A DNA stretch of 64,000 bases, taken from Trichodelitschia bisporula (Eukaryota > Ascomycota > Dothideomycetes > Phaeotrichales > Phaeotrichaceae). The notes under the pieces were generated by a model, which worked only from the letters and a program-made list of their open reading frames with translations, had not been told where the DNA came from and searched no databases. The translations under genes were made by a program, and so were the position numbers. Below are positions 22,991 through 33,611 of the stretch, piece after piece; the first letter of the stretch is position 1; every line of letters starts with the position of its first letter. Location of the stretch: the NCBI GenBank assembly GCA_010356995.1, contig ML996697.1, forward strand, positions 791,793 to 855,792. Reading direction: 5' to 3'.

Positions 22991-23488
22991 GCAGCATGTG
23001 CCCCTTCCCGAGCAGCAAATGCCCTATGCCGAGCCCAACAACCCATGCCCAGCCAACTCGCTATCCCATCTCCAACGCCACACAAAAGGGGGACCCACCA
23101 ACGCCACGCCCACCACCCCTCAAAGCAGCCCCAAATTTAGATTTAGCTTTTCAGACGAGGCGACGAGATCTCAGACATAGAGTTTAGCGTATTAAGGATC
23201 TCATCCCCAGCGATCGACCCCCCACCATTGGTGCATAATCCCCGCGCGCAGCTCCCGCGCTTCCATCCGGGACTCCCACGGTGGACGCGGGGCGCCATTT
23301 CCCCGCCATGCGGGATTGCGGGGTTGCCTGACGTTGGGGCAAAAAGCTGGAGGTTCCGTGACCGAGGCCGTGAGAGTCGTGGCGGATGCTTCCGGATGCG
23401 TGCCTGGGCATGTCGCTTGGTGTATGTTTACGTTCAGCCCACCTCCACCATCCCGTCTTCCATTCTCAGGCTGTCATTTTTCCCACAC
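22991..23488. other. intergenic
   Basis: Gap between the minisatellite and the 3' end of ten1. I see no gene here. Confidence 0.45.
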
Positions 23489-23942
23489 CTAGATCGCACA
23501 CGCCTTCCTCCCCTCCAACGCCCGCTCATACTGCGCCACCGCCACTTCACCCGCCTCCCACACCACAACCGCCTGCACAAACACGCTCCTCGCACCAGGC
23601 AATCGGGTAGCCCTCACGCCGCCGTACGGATTGCGGCCCGGCGGCCGCTCGGCCACGTACCCGATCACATTGAGCCAGGCACCGGTTTGAAGCAGGGCGT
23701 GGGTGAGAGACTCGAGGACGAGGTTAACTTGGATGTGTGCGATGACGGGCGTGCTGGCGCGGGGGTAGGCGTGGGTGCAGTGGAGGAGGCCGAGTACTGG
23801 GTCGTAGGTTTCGACGCTGTGGGGGTTAGCTGGAGAGTGAGATGGGGGGGAGGTACCAGGCGAGGAAGCGGACTTTGTCCCGGGCTTTGTGGGTGGGTAG
23901 GTCGGAGAGGAAGATTAGCTTTGAGGGGATGGGCGTGGACAT
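23489..23942 (-). CDS. ten1: CST telomere-capping subunit Ten1
   Basis: Small OB-fold protein that pairs with Stn1 in the CST complex to protect telomere ends and help fill-in synthesis. Neither exon stands out as a long frame alone; the gene appears after removing a 40-nt intron. Exons on the minus strand: 23942-23857 and 23816-23489; 137 aa, a normal Ten1 size. The N-terminus P-S-K-L-I-F-L-S-D-L-P and K-V-R-F-L-A-C-V-E-T-Y match the fungal Ten1_2 pattern (strand 1 and 2 of the OB fold). Then come L-L-H-C-T-H-A-Y-P, I-Q-V-N-L-V-L-E-S-L and G-A-W-L-N-V-I-G-Y-V. The C-terminus has V-F-V-Q-A-V-V-V-W-E-A-G and ends K-A-C-A-I. Identification rests on recalled family motifs. The ATG context (GCCACCATGT) is good. 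Divergent from arp1. Confidence 0.82.
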
Positions 23943-24765
23943 GGTGGCCGTAGGTGAGGATGTAAGGTAGCGGGACGGAGGTGGTGATTCTGATATGCTC
24001 TTCAGGGAAGGCGGAGGAGTCTCCGGGTCAATTGCGAGTGGCGTGTGTCTCCATAAGATGGCTCATAGTCTTTCAGTTAACCTGCCAAAACTAAACGCGG
24101 ATGAGATAGAGCAGTCGCGTCCCCAAGTTGAGCCGTGATTACGGTGATGTTGACTGCTAGAACTAGCCAACAAGAGCAAGCGGAGGCGGGTGGAGCCGCG
24201 CGCGGGGAGAAAATAAACGGTCCCCACAAGCCACTTCCTCGCTGCTGATGGACATCTTCGACGACGACGATAGATCCACAACTAGCGATAGACATATGCC
24301 TAAACTCAACCTATGGGTGCAACCGGCTGTTAGAACAACGTTTAGTGAGTTATGACATTCTTACTCATCATGGCGAGCTGATATCCTTTCCTGAGCCTGA
24401 ACCTCCGAGCCACCATTTTTCCCCGTAGGGAGCTGCAAGATCCCTGCATTACATGCCTCGCAGCCTCAAATGCTGCCTCGCGAGACCCCTGGTTCAACTT
24501 CACGTCTCCCCCCGAACGCGGCACTACTCCAAACGACAAATCCACCAGCCTCTCCGCCATGCGAATTGAACACCGATAACCGCCACAGCTTCTCCCGCAC
24601 CCGACATCCTCTCGCCTGGCGCGCACAAGCCTCTAGCAAGCACCGTAAAACGACGACCCGGAAGCATCACCACAAACTCCGGGAAATCTTCAATATCAAC
24701 CCCACCGCAAGGGGTCCGCCAGCTCACCTTCCAACCCTCTACCTTCCCACCTCACAGACGCAATT
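23943..24765. other. intergenic, divergent promoters of ten1 and arp1
   Basis: About 820 bases shared by two divergent genes. The 200 bases before the arp1 ATG are CA/CT-rich leader sequence. No ORF is supportable. Confidence 0.45.
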
Positions 24766-26392
24766 ATGTCGGTCAATACACGACTGCACAACGCGCCCAT
24801 CGTGCTGGACAACGGCAGCGGGACGATCCGCGCGGGCTTCGCGGGCGAAGACACGCCGAAATGCTTCTTCCCCTCGTTCGTTGGCCGGCCGAAGCACATC
24901 CGCGCGATGGCGGGCGCGCTCGAAGGCGACGTGTTCATCGGACCGCGCGCACAGGAGCTACGCGGCTTACTCAAGATAAACTACCCGCTGGAACACGGCA
25001 TCGTTACGGACTGGGACGACATGGAGCGCATATGGCAATACGTCTACACCGAGGGCCTGAAGACGCTGAGCGAAGATGTACGTGTATGGGAGAAAGGGGG
25101 CACATGTCGCGCGCCTAAATTTCGTGGCATGATTTTGTAATGTGGTGTCTAACAACCCCCCGCGTAGCACCCCGTCCTCCTCACCGAGCCCCCCCTCAAC
25201 CCGCGCAGCAACCGCGATACCGCCGCCCAAATCCTCTTCGAAACCTTCAACGTGCCCGCGCTCTACACCTCTATCCAAGCCCTCCTCAGCCTCTACGCCT
25301 CCGGCCGCACAACCGGCATAGTCCTCGACTGTGGCGACGGCGTCTCCCACGCCGTGCCCGTGTACGACGGCTTCGCGATCCAGAATTCCATCCGGCGGAT
25401 CGACGTCGCGGGCCGGGATGTCACGGACGCGCTGCAGACACAGCTGCGCAAAGCCGGGTATGTCTTCCACACTAGCGCGGAGAAGGAGGTCGTGCGCCAG
25501 ATCAAGGAGGCGACGAGTTATGTGGCGCTGGACCCGGGGCGCGAGGAGAAGGAGTGGGCGGGGGGCGCGGCGCGGACGGAAGGCAAGGGCGTTGATTACA
25601 CGCTGCCGGATGGGAAGATAATAAAGGTGAGTTCTGCTCCGCGCGGTACGGGTCACATGGCTGAGAAACGCAGATCGGGCCGGAGCGCTTCCGCGCCCCT
25701 GAGATCTTGTTCAATCCTGAGTTGATTGGCCTTGAATACCCGGGCGTGCACCAGATTCTCGTCGACGCTATACACCGCACAGACATGGACTTGCGCAAGA
25801 ATCTGTTCGGTAGCATTGTGCTGTCTGGTGGCGCGACGCTGACTAAAGGGTTTGGCTATCGTCTAAGGCACGAGGTGCAGCGGCTTGCGGTTAAGGATAT
25901 GCACATCAAGATCTTTGCGCCGCCGGAGCGGAAGTACACGACGTGGACGGGTGGGAGCATTTTGGCTGGGCTGAGCACTTTCAAGAAGGTGAGTTTTGCT
26001 CTTCGTATTCTCGATTTCGCGCATGCAGGCCCGATGGCTCAGGCACCCGGGAAAGTCGTGGCTGCCCAGCCTGGGCGTTTTTGCGGCCGGAGGCGCCCAC
26101 GAAATTTTTGGATGGCTCGCTGGTCTAAGCTCTGAGCCTGACGGCATTCTGGATCTGGAGCTTGCCGACGGTGCGGGCTCGCTTCCAGGCAGCGTCCAGG
26201 CAACCTCTAGGCAACGCAGGAAATGCCCCAGACCAAGTCCTTCAGCCCTGGGAACATTGGTCCCGCATTCCCCGCTGCGGGGACAGGCGCCGCGTCACGA
26301 ATGCGCTAACGCCGTTTTCTTTTTCACAGATGTGGGTCGACAAGGACGAGTGGCAGGAAAATCCAGACATTATCCACACGAAATTCGCGTAA
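24766..26392 (+). CDS. arp1: actin-related protein Arp1 (centractin)
   Basis: Forms the short filament of dynactin, which couples dynein to cargo; in Neurospora the same gene (ro-4) is needed for nuclear movement in hyphae. Four exons: 24766-25077, 25168-25626, 25674-25988, 26330-26392; 382 aa. Actin-fold landmarks: [17 protein letters not shown] (phosphate loop 1), [46 protein letters not shown] (phosphate loop 2), I-V-L-S-G-G-A-T-L and W-T-G-G-S-I-L-A. The end, [14 protein letters not shown], is typical of Arp1 rather than actin (which ends K-C-F). The last intron is 341 nt, long for this window; the final exon encodes only 20 aa. Confidence 0.96.
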
Positions 26393-29300
26393 CGAACTCG
26401 TCGACCCCACGGTCCGAAGGCCGTGTGTGTGGGCGCGGGAGGAAGGGCACGTAGGAGGAAGGCGGGCGTGGTTGCGGTGCGGGAATGGATAGAGCGAGGG
26501 GAAAGGGTTGGAGTTACGGGCGAGGATGAAGGCGTCGGGAAGGAAATGTGGTGGGCAGCACGCATGTTCATACCGCAGCGTTAGGCTATCAGCGAGCAAG
26601 AAGCTTATTGCGAGGAGGGCGGGGAGCACGCTTCGCGGCGCGATACATCGATTCGCGCAACCTCATCATCGGGGCCTGAAATGTCGAATTTATGGTTGGT
26701 GAGACATAGCTTTTGCATCCGCCTGCGTCTGGGATGCCCTGCTCATTTCTTCCTCCGGACGCGTGGGCCCAGGGCTGTGGGCGTGGATGGATAGCTGGAT
26801 ATGCACACCGAGGGGAGAGCAACGGCGTGCATGCATTAAGAACCCTTTAAGCGTGGATTTCCGCCTCGTTTCTGCGTGCCTGTTGAAATCTGCCTGCCTG
26901 TTTGAAGTGTCTCTACCCTGTCTTGCTCGTTTCCTTTAGTCATAGCACAAGGCAGACCGTTAGCAATGTCGAGGAGCAATGGCGCGTTGCCCTCGGTCAG
27001 TGTCGGTGGGCAAGGCTCGAGGTCCAAAATATCAGCTCAAACTAGATTTTCACGATGCGTTCTTCTAGACGCCCTTGGCAGTACCGTAGCACCTCATCTG
27101 ACTTTCAGCCCAGCCTAGCGTAAATATGGAGCTAGAACTAGATGTGGAGCCCCGACTGACGATTTTTGCAGGGAGGCTCGGCGGCCCGCTTGTGGAGAAG
27201 CGGAAGGCTTGGGTGTGGGGTGGGGTCGTACCAGTACCGTGATGGTTCGTTGCTGGGCAGCGTGAGGGTTTGAGAGCTACAGAGATTTTCGTTACTTGGT
27301 GTGCTGGATGCTTGATACATCCGTATACGCTGGTCGTGCTTTGTGTACCGGATGTGCTTGGTTACTGCGAGGTTGGTGACGGGAGACAAATGCTCGTTTC
27401 GTTGGCCAATGAGGGGAGGGAGGGGGACTTCACCACTGCAATGGGTCAGGTCCGTCTCGCCTTCTGAAGATGGGTACGGCCAATGGATCCAGCGCGTGTT
27501 CTGGTACGAGCTGCCAGACTCACCACGTGCTCTGGGCCCGAATCTCGCACGGTACCTCGAGTACCTACTACGGTACAGTACGTTGCCAAAGCAATCCAAA
27601 TCCTCCGCCTTACGAAACCTCAAACCCCTTCCATCACCTGACGCCACCCCTCCGCTAAACTGGCGCCTTCAGCGGGAAGCCAAATTTGCGGGGTACCTTG
27701 GTGTGCCCGCAGTGCATCATCCGGGGATCAGAGGCAGGGGGGCGCGGAGAAGGCTGCGTCCATGATGGTTCGTCGAATGCTTCTACCAGGGGCAGCGTTG
27801 CAGTGGAGATTTCGTAACGGTGGAAGCATCTCAGTGCTCGGGGTTCGCGGTTCGGGATGCGATGCCGCATTTACGTGATATTGCGTTATGACAGACGGAT
27901 CTGACCTCGCCGCCCCCTCCGCGAGATTTGAGTTATTCAATGACGGGGGGAGGTCGGACGAGTGCTGGGCCGGACCCGATATCGCGGAAAGGTGCGCGGA
28001 GATGCACTGCGCGGCGGCGGCGCTGGTGACACAACCTACGGTATGACCAGGCACCACGACGTTCGGGGGCGGGATCACGAAGGACGAAGGACGAAGGGCC
28101 AGCCTCGCTCGAAACTCGTAAAGGGGTTACCAATAATGACGAAAGAGTTTGCCCAGGCGCTTTCGACGAACCGCGAAGCTAGAGCGCAGCACGCGCTGCG
28201 CAAAAATGTTAATGTGCCTCCTCGAGGCTGGAGCCACGAGCGTGCCAAGGATCGTGAAACTGCGAGAGAGGAGAGTTGCGGCATCTGCGGCGCGGCGCCT
28301 CGTGTGGCGGCGGGAGAAGGGCGGGAATACTGTTGCCATGCGCATGCCTCCTGACGCGGTGTGCGCAGGCGGCTGGGTGTGCGTGCGTACCGCTGGACAG
28401 GAAACTCTCATCAAGCACTTCATTACGTTGGTACATCTCGGCGAAGCATGCGCGCGCAGCATCGCATCGTTCGTCTCCCAAAAGCCTTGCACCACGCGCG
28501 TGATGCGTGTCGCGGTGTCGGCAGGCAGCCACTGACGGGATTTCCATTACGGCATCCCACGAACCCATTACCCCCAGGAAACCAGGCCTGGTTGGCGCTA
28601 TTACGCGATGGGTTCCCGCTTTGGGAAGAATGCGGGGGGAGCGTGATGGGCGCCTCTTTTTTTTTTGACGACGTGGATTGTGCCGAATTGACGTTGGGGG
28701 ATTTTTTCTCTGCGCTGGGGGGTTGTGGATGGTGAGGATTTCATGCATGGTGATGTCGTACAAGCCACTGCGGGCGAGGAGGCCAGGCACGCGCGGCGGT
28801 TTACTGGTGCGTTTGGCTCGTTTTTTTCGGGGCTGATGGCGGGGAGGACGAGTACGCGGCTGCTCCGAGGAAGAGTCTTCGGGAGTGGCGATGGAGGCCG
28901 GTTACAGTACTTCAGACGAGGCCGGTTACCTTTGCGGAGGCCGGTTACCTTCGCCCTTCCGTCTTTTCCGCGATGGATTCGTCACCGGCTCTTGGCCCAT
29001 TGTTGTGAGGAGATGGGCCATGGAATGCGAAAGAGCGATCATCGATGATGGGGCAAGTCAATCTTGGTGATCGCCTGTTTTCCAAGCAACGAGGAAAATT
29101 CTGTGCATCAACTGCATTGTCGCTCGCGATCTTGGATTGACAAGCAAATTCCATTCCATTCGCAGCTTCGCTTTGGTGTCCTCCCCGAACGAGATCTCTG
29201 ATGTTTAGTAGATCGAAGTCTCTTGCGCAAAGTGCAATTTCCAATCCAACCCAATTCACCAAGCATTTGCGCAGCTTTGCTGGTAAAATCGGCTATGCGA

Positions 29301-29633
29301 GGTCATACGCCCGGCGTTAGGTAAGGCTTAGCCAGTGCAATTCTCACCTGGACAACTCCGACTCGTCCGCCTCCACCCTTTGTTTGTCACTTGTATCCCC
29401 TTGTGACCAAGGTTTGGCTCGAGGGCGACATTGCGGCGTTGCCATGCAGCGCTTCTCAGCCTTTACTTGCCGTTAACTGCAAAGCTCCCCAAGCATTCAG
29501 CCATTTTCTCTTGCCGTTGTGACGCACCGCCTTACCGCCCCCCTTTCGAACCAGGCGCTCCACATCGTGACTTCCTTGCAGCAATCTTTTCACGTCCTTG
29601 CACCTTCCCCGACCATTTAGCCTTGGCCTTTTC
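26393..29633. other. long intergenic stretch
   Basis: More than 3 kb without a gene I can support. Many overlapping ORFs exist on both strands, as expected for GC-rich DNA, but none shows a domain or consistent codon use. The motif GAGGCCGGTTAC occurs three times between 28894 and 28949, and a short ACGAAGG run lies near 28078-28097. The block could hold regulatory DNA or long non-coding transcripts; I see no proof of either. Confidence 0.45.
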
Positions 29634-29875
29634 TATAAAACCATTGCCCCCGCTCTTTACCAACAACCCACTTCATCAAGCAGATCCACTCACACAAGCA
29701 AACCTTTCATCGGCCTTTCGAACCTTGCATTCTAAATAAAGCTATCAACCCCACCTCACAGCAAACCTTCTCCTCCACCAAACCTCATACACTACCGAAC
29801 CTCAGCCTTCCCTCCACCCGACACCACCACAACCACTCACCTCACTTCCAACCTTCCTCAACACCAACCACCACC
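29634..29875 (+). promoter_or_regulatory. TATA box and pyrimidine/CA-rich leader
   Basis: TATAAA at 29634-29639 is followed by about 230 bases almost free of G, rich in C, A and T, up to the ATG at 29876 (CACCACCATGACC context). Such leaders are typical of strongly expressed fungal genes. Confidence 0.5.
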
Positions 29876-30334
29876 ATGACCGGCGCCTACAAAATCACCG
29901 AACCCCACCCCTCCGTCCCCCGCTCCGCCTACATGACCGCCGGCCGCGGCGGCGCCGGCAACATCACGCACGTCAACGCCAAAGACCTGACCGCGGGCGC
30001 AACCGCCTCGGGCCCCGCCTCTCTCCGCCCGATCAAGCCCCACTCCTCCGACGCCTACTTCGCGGCCGGCCGTGGCGGCGCTGGCAACCTGCACCGCGAG
30101 CGTGAGCGGGCTATCTTCTCTTTCGACGAGGAACTCGAGCGCCAGCGCAAGATGATGGAGCATCAAGCGCCTATCTTCTATGGCCGTGGTGGGCAGGGGA
30201 ATCTCGTGCATGAGGAGCGGCGGGGGAGCTCGCATAGTGATGCTTCGGCGGATACGGCGAGCACGCGGAGTGATGGTGTGCGGCACTCGATGGAGGCGGC
30301 GTGGGACCGGGTGCGGAGCTCGTTCCAGCGTTAG
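29876..30334 (+). CDS. DUF3602-type GRGGAGN-repeat protein
   Basis: Single-exon gene of 152 aa. Three copies of a G-R-G-G-(A/Q)-G-N motif at about 22, 64 and 103 are the signature of the small fungal DUF3602 (PF12223) family. In related proteins a Tyr/Phe two or three residues before the motif (A-Y-M-T-A-G-R-G-G, A-Y-F-A-A-G-R-G-G, I-F-Y-G-R-G-G) is also kept. A basic/acidic helix (R-E-R-E-R-A-I-F-S-F-D-E-E-L-E-R-Q-R-K-M-M) sits between copies two and three, and the tail is Ser-rich. There is no signal peptide or membrane segment, so it is probably cytosolic. The biochemical role of the family is not known to me. The strong leader and C-ending codons suggest high expression. Confidence 0.88.
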   Translation: MTGAYKITEPHPSVPRSAYMTAGRGGAGNITHVNAKDLTAGATASGPASLRPIKPHSSDAYFAAGRGGAGNLHRERERAIFSFDEELERQRKMMEHQAPIFYGRGGQGNLVHEERRGSSHSDASADTASTRSDGVRHSMEAAWDRVRSSFQR

Positions 30335-31043
30335 GTTGGCGACATGACGACTGCGACTCTTGCGACTGTTCTGCTTCGCTTCATCTGTTTTCGACTTCGG
30401 ATCTCGACTTGCATCGGCGGCGTTCATGAACGAGAAGGATCACGGATGGGATTGCGGGAAATGGGGATTTAAAAAGTGTTTTGCTTCGATTTGTTTGCGG
30501 CTTTTGAGGACGGCGTTTACAACACAACCAGCGAGGAGTTTTGAGGAGCTCTTCGGTGAGGGCATAGGGTCATCGGGATCGGATACTGAGGTTTTGTGCT
30601 TTGTGCTTTTTTTGCGTCACAACCAGCGGCGGATATACCCATTAGTCTTTGCCGGTGAGGGCTGTGGAGCGACATAGCTCCTTCGAATTTTAATGCATGT
30701 TTGATCTGAACTTTTTGTTGTGCAGTGATGTGACTGAGTCTGTTGTGAATGTGTGCCTTGTAAGACATCGGAGAAATGATCGTCCGATGGTGTTTTTGGT
30801 GATGATGCTCTGTGGTCGCAACTGTCCAAAGATGTCGTTGCCATCGATGATCGATGGAACCAATGGTATGAGAACTTGTCAGTATTATCGTATTGTGCAG
30901 ATGTGCGATCCTTTCCCATGATCTTCTAACTCAGCCCCGCGGTGAGGTGCTTGTCCCCGCATGCGACGATCACCGATCCCGCACCCATGCCCCGAGCTGC
31001 ATCGCCGCTCAACCCCACAAATTAACCTCTCCACAACATCACC
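30335..31043. other. intergenic
   Basis: 3' region of the DUF3602 gene and promoter of the oxygenase gene. I see nothing else. Confidence 0.45.
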
Positions 31044-31826
31044 ATGCCTCCAAAACTTAAATCCAAAAAGAAGCCCGCTCCCGACCCTCCTCCACCCCAG
31101 GTGCAACTCCCAAATTGGCCCCCCCTAACCCCGCTCCTCCCCCGCGAAGACTTAACCCTCGTCCCCCTCCTCGAAGGGCAAATATACACTATACCCTCCT
31201 TCTTCACTAGCACGCTATGCGCCACATACCGATCTTTCCTATCTACCCTCCCGCTAACGACTACGCCCGGGAAGCCGAAGCGCGGCGAGGCGGTGCGCGT
31301 GAATGATCGGTTCCAGGTGCAGGACGCGGTGTTTGCGGGGCGGGTATGGGAGGCGGGGGTGGGAGATTTGGTGAGGGAGATGGAGGGCGTGGAGTGGGGG
31401 GGGGAAGTGCTGGGTTTGAATCCGAATATACGCGTGTATCGGTATAAGGAGGGGATGTTTTTTGGGCAGCATTGTGAGTTGAACTTGCGGGGGTGGGTGC
31501 GAGGTGCTGATGGGGCAGACGACGAGTCGAATAACATCGACTTCTCCATCCCTGGGGCGTCGCCGGTGCGCGCGCGCACGACGTGGACGCTGCTGATATA
31601 CCTGAGTGGGCTGGAGACGGGGTGTGAGGGAGGGGAGACGGTTTTTCATCCTGAGCCTCCGAAGGGGAAAGGGAGGAGGGAGACGCCGGAGCCTATTGTG
31701 GTGGAGATGAGGACGGGGACGGCGCTGCTGCATCGGCATGGGGAGGGGTGTTTGTTGCATGAGGGTGCGGAGGTTAGGGCGGGAGAGAAGTGGGTGCTTA
31801 GGAGTGATGTTTGTGTTAGGCGGTAG
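31044..31826 (+). CDS. 2OG-Fe(II) oxygenase, prolyl-4-hydroxylase-like
   Basis: Predicted non-haem iron dioxygenase using 2-oxoglutarate; substrate unknown. The frame is open throughout, but I propose a 45-nt intron at 31474-31518 (GTGAGT ... GGGGCAG), leaving exons 31044-31473 and 31519-31826, 245 aa. Splicing changes G-Q-H-C-E to F-G-Q-H-Y-D-E-S-N-N, which restores the H-x-D iron ligands. Other landmarks: R-V-N-D-R-F (substrate side), N-P-N-I-R-V-Y-R-Y-K-E-G-M-F-F before the H-x-D, W-T-L-L-I-Y-L-S-G, E-G-G-E-T-V-F, the distal iron ligand His in C-L-L-H-E-G, and the 2OG-binding basic residue in K-W-V-L-R-S-D. The N-terminus is basic (K-L-K-S-K-K-K). No signal peptide, so cytosolic or nuclear. 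Confidence 0.9.
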   Translation: MPPKLKSKKKPAPDPPPPQVQLPNWPPLTPLLPREDLTLVPLLEGQIYTIPSFFTSTLCATYRSFLSTLPLTTTPGKPKRGEAVRVNDRFQVQDAVFAGRVWEAGVGDLVREMEGVEWGGEVLGLNPNIRVYRYKEGMFFGQHCELNLRGWVRGADGADDESNNIDFSIPGASPVRARTTWTLLIYLSGLETGCEGGETVFHPEPPKGKGRRETPEPIVVEMRTGTALLHRHGEGCLLHEGAEVRAGEKWVLRSDVCVRR

Positions 31827-33611
31827 CGTGGGTAATTTGGGGATGGGGGTTATGAGTTCGTGAGCGGGGATGGGGATGGGGATTGCGCGTTTTGGATGTT
31901 GTATGGAATCGGAATCTGCGTTGGGGCTGGAGATGGGTGTGGATAATTTTGTCTATTACTGTAGTACCTATGGGCGCTAGAAGAGCCTCATGTTCGGAAA
32001 TACGCCATAAGCCGGAGGCGTTGACGCGCTGGAGGGCCTGAAATTGTGTGGGTAAGGGATCATGTCGGACGTCAGCTGGTGGAGGATGACGACGATCGAG
32101 GGCCATCTGGAAAAGTCATGCCCCACTACGAGTATTCGTACGTCACTGAAAACAGTGATTAGCAACACCAAGCTGGTATTTCGTCGAGCTGCCTCCCATA
32201 CGAGAACAGCCTGCAATCGACTAGGATACTCATGCCTAAGGAAGGAGGGAAGCCACCAACACTTTTGGATGCATTGGACGATGACGATGCGAATGTCGAA
32301 GAGTCGTCACTATGAGATAATCCCGTGGCAGTGGCATGTCCCTCGCATCCCACACCAATAACATCAAATCTCGGCTCGTCATATTTGCAGCTGCACCTTG
32401 CCCTCGGAACGGTCGGGCGGCACAGGCCGAGGGAAAGCGCGGGCAGCCGATGGTTGATGCATTCGTTTAATCTCGCGGTATCTAAGGTTATTCGCTAGAT
32501 GCCTACTCACAGTTTTTGGTATCTTCGTCACCGCTTCTCCTTCCTATGCGATATGTACCCGCTTCATATCACCTCCCCCACCCCTTCCACGATAGCGCAG
32601 ACCGCCACTGCGCCCACAGTTTTTAGTGAAGATAAACCCGCGGGCCCGCCGCGGGAGTATCCGCCCTCGCATCCCCTGTTCCTTGCACCGCAGGTGCACC
32701 AAGCCAATGTCATTCCTATTATCACCGTTTCTTTGAACCCTCTCCCTCCCGCACTCTCATCTCACCACCACCGGTCCTCCGATGCACCCGTAACCACAGT
32801 CCGCGATATGTACCGTAGCAGCAGCACCAGTATCTTCTCCCTGCCCCTCCCCCCCGCACCGTGCCGATCCGCCTCGTCCTCCCATCCCAAAGCGTCATAT
32901 GTCAACACCCTGGCACCGATACCCTTGTCTACCTAGATCCCGGCCGCCGCGCCCGGCCTGCCCACGTTGCGCCATGGGCCAGTCCGTGTGGCTCGCTGCG
33001 GTAGGGTGATGGACTTGACAGGATGGGAGCACGGTGCGGTGCGGTGCGAATGGTTGGCGCGAGGGAGCGCGGAAGGTGACTGATTGAAAGAGGCAGGTCT
33101 GAAAAGAAGCAGGCAGATATCGATGGGTGCGGGCAGGGTGGAAAAGGTGACGGCGACGGTGCGGTTATCGGCCGGGGTGTCGGTGCGCGGGGGTTTAATG
33201 CTGCGTGTCGGCCTTCTTATATAGGGTACGCTAGACCCTGGCGTGCTGCCGGAGCCGTTGGGGGAACACACTTTGCGACGGCTGCGCGCTGGATTGCCGA
33301 TTTTGGCCATGGACGAATAACACGCACCTCAGTGTTCGACCTCGCTGCCCGACCTTTGACGACTGTTCGCCGCACCGCACGCAACTGCGGATGACTCGAC
33401 GGGTGTCGCCACCGGATGTGACGCCGACTGTCTACGTCGTCTCCAGCATGGCGGTGGTTTAGGTGGATGGGCGGCTGGCCCTGATCCTGAGTTTACGAAC
33501 CGGACTTTCGACGATTACGACTGCGTTACGAACGTAGGACCCATGAGGTGGTGAGGACCGAGTGTTCAACGGTTTTTTCTTCTGAGTATAGATACTCGCG
33601 CTGCCTGCGAT
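31827..33611. other. intergenic
   Basis: About 1.8 kb with no gene I can support. A 145-codon Ser/Pro/Thr-rich ORF (32499-32936, +) starts with ATG but has no recognisable feature. The right end is the promoter of the kinase gene. Confidence 0.4.

Noticed and set aside
32499-32936. 145-codon ORF as a gene
   Set aside because: ATG start but low-complexity Ser/Pro/Thr composition, no domain, no splice support.
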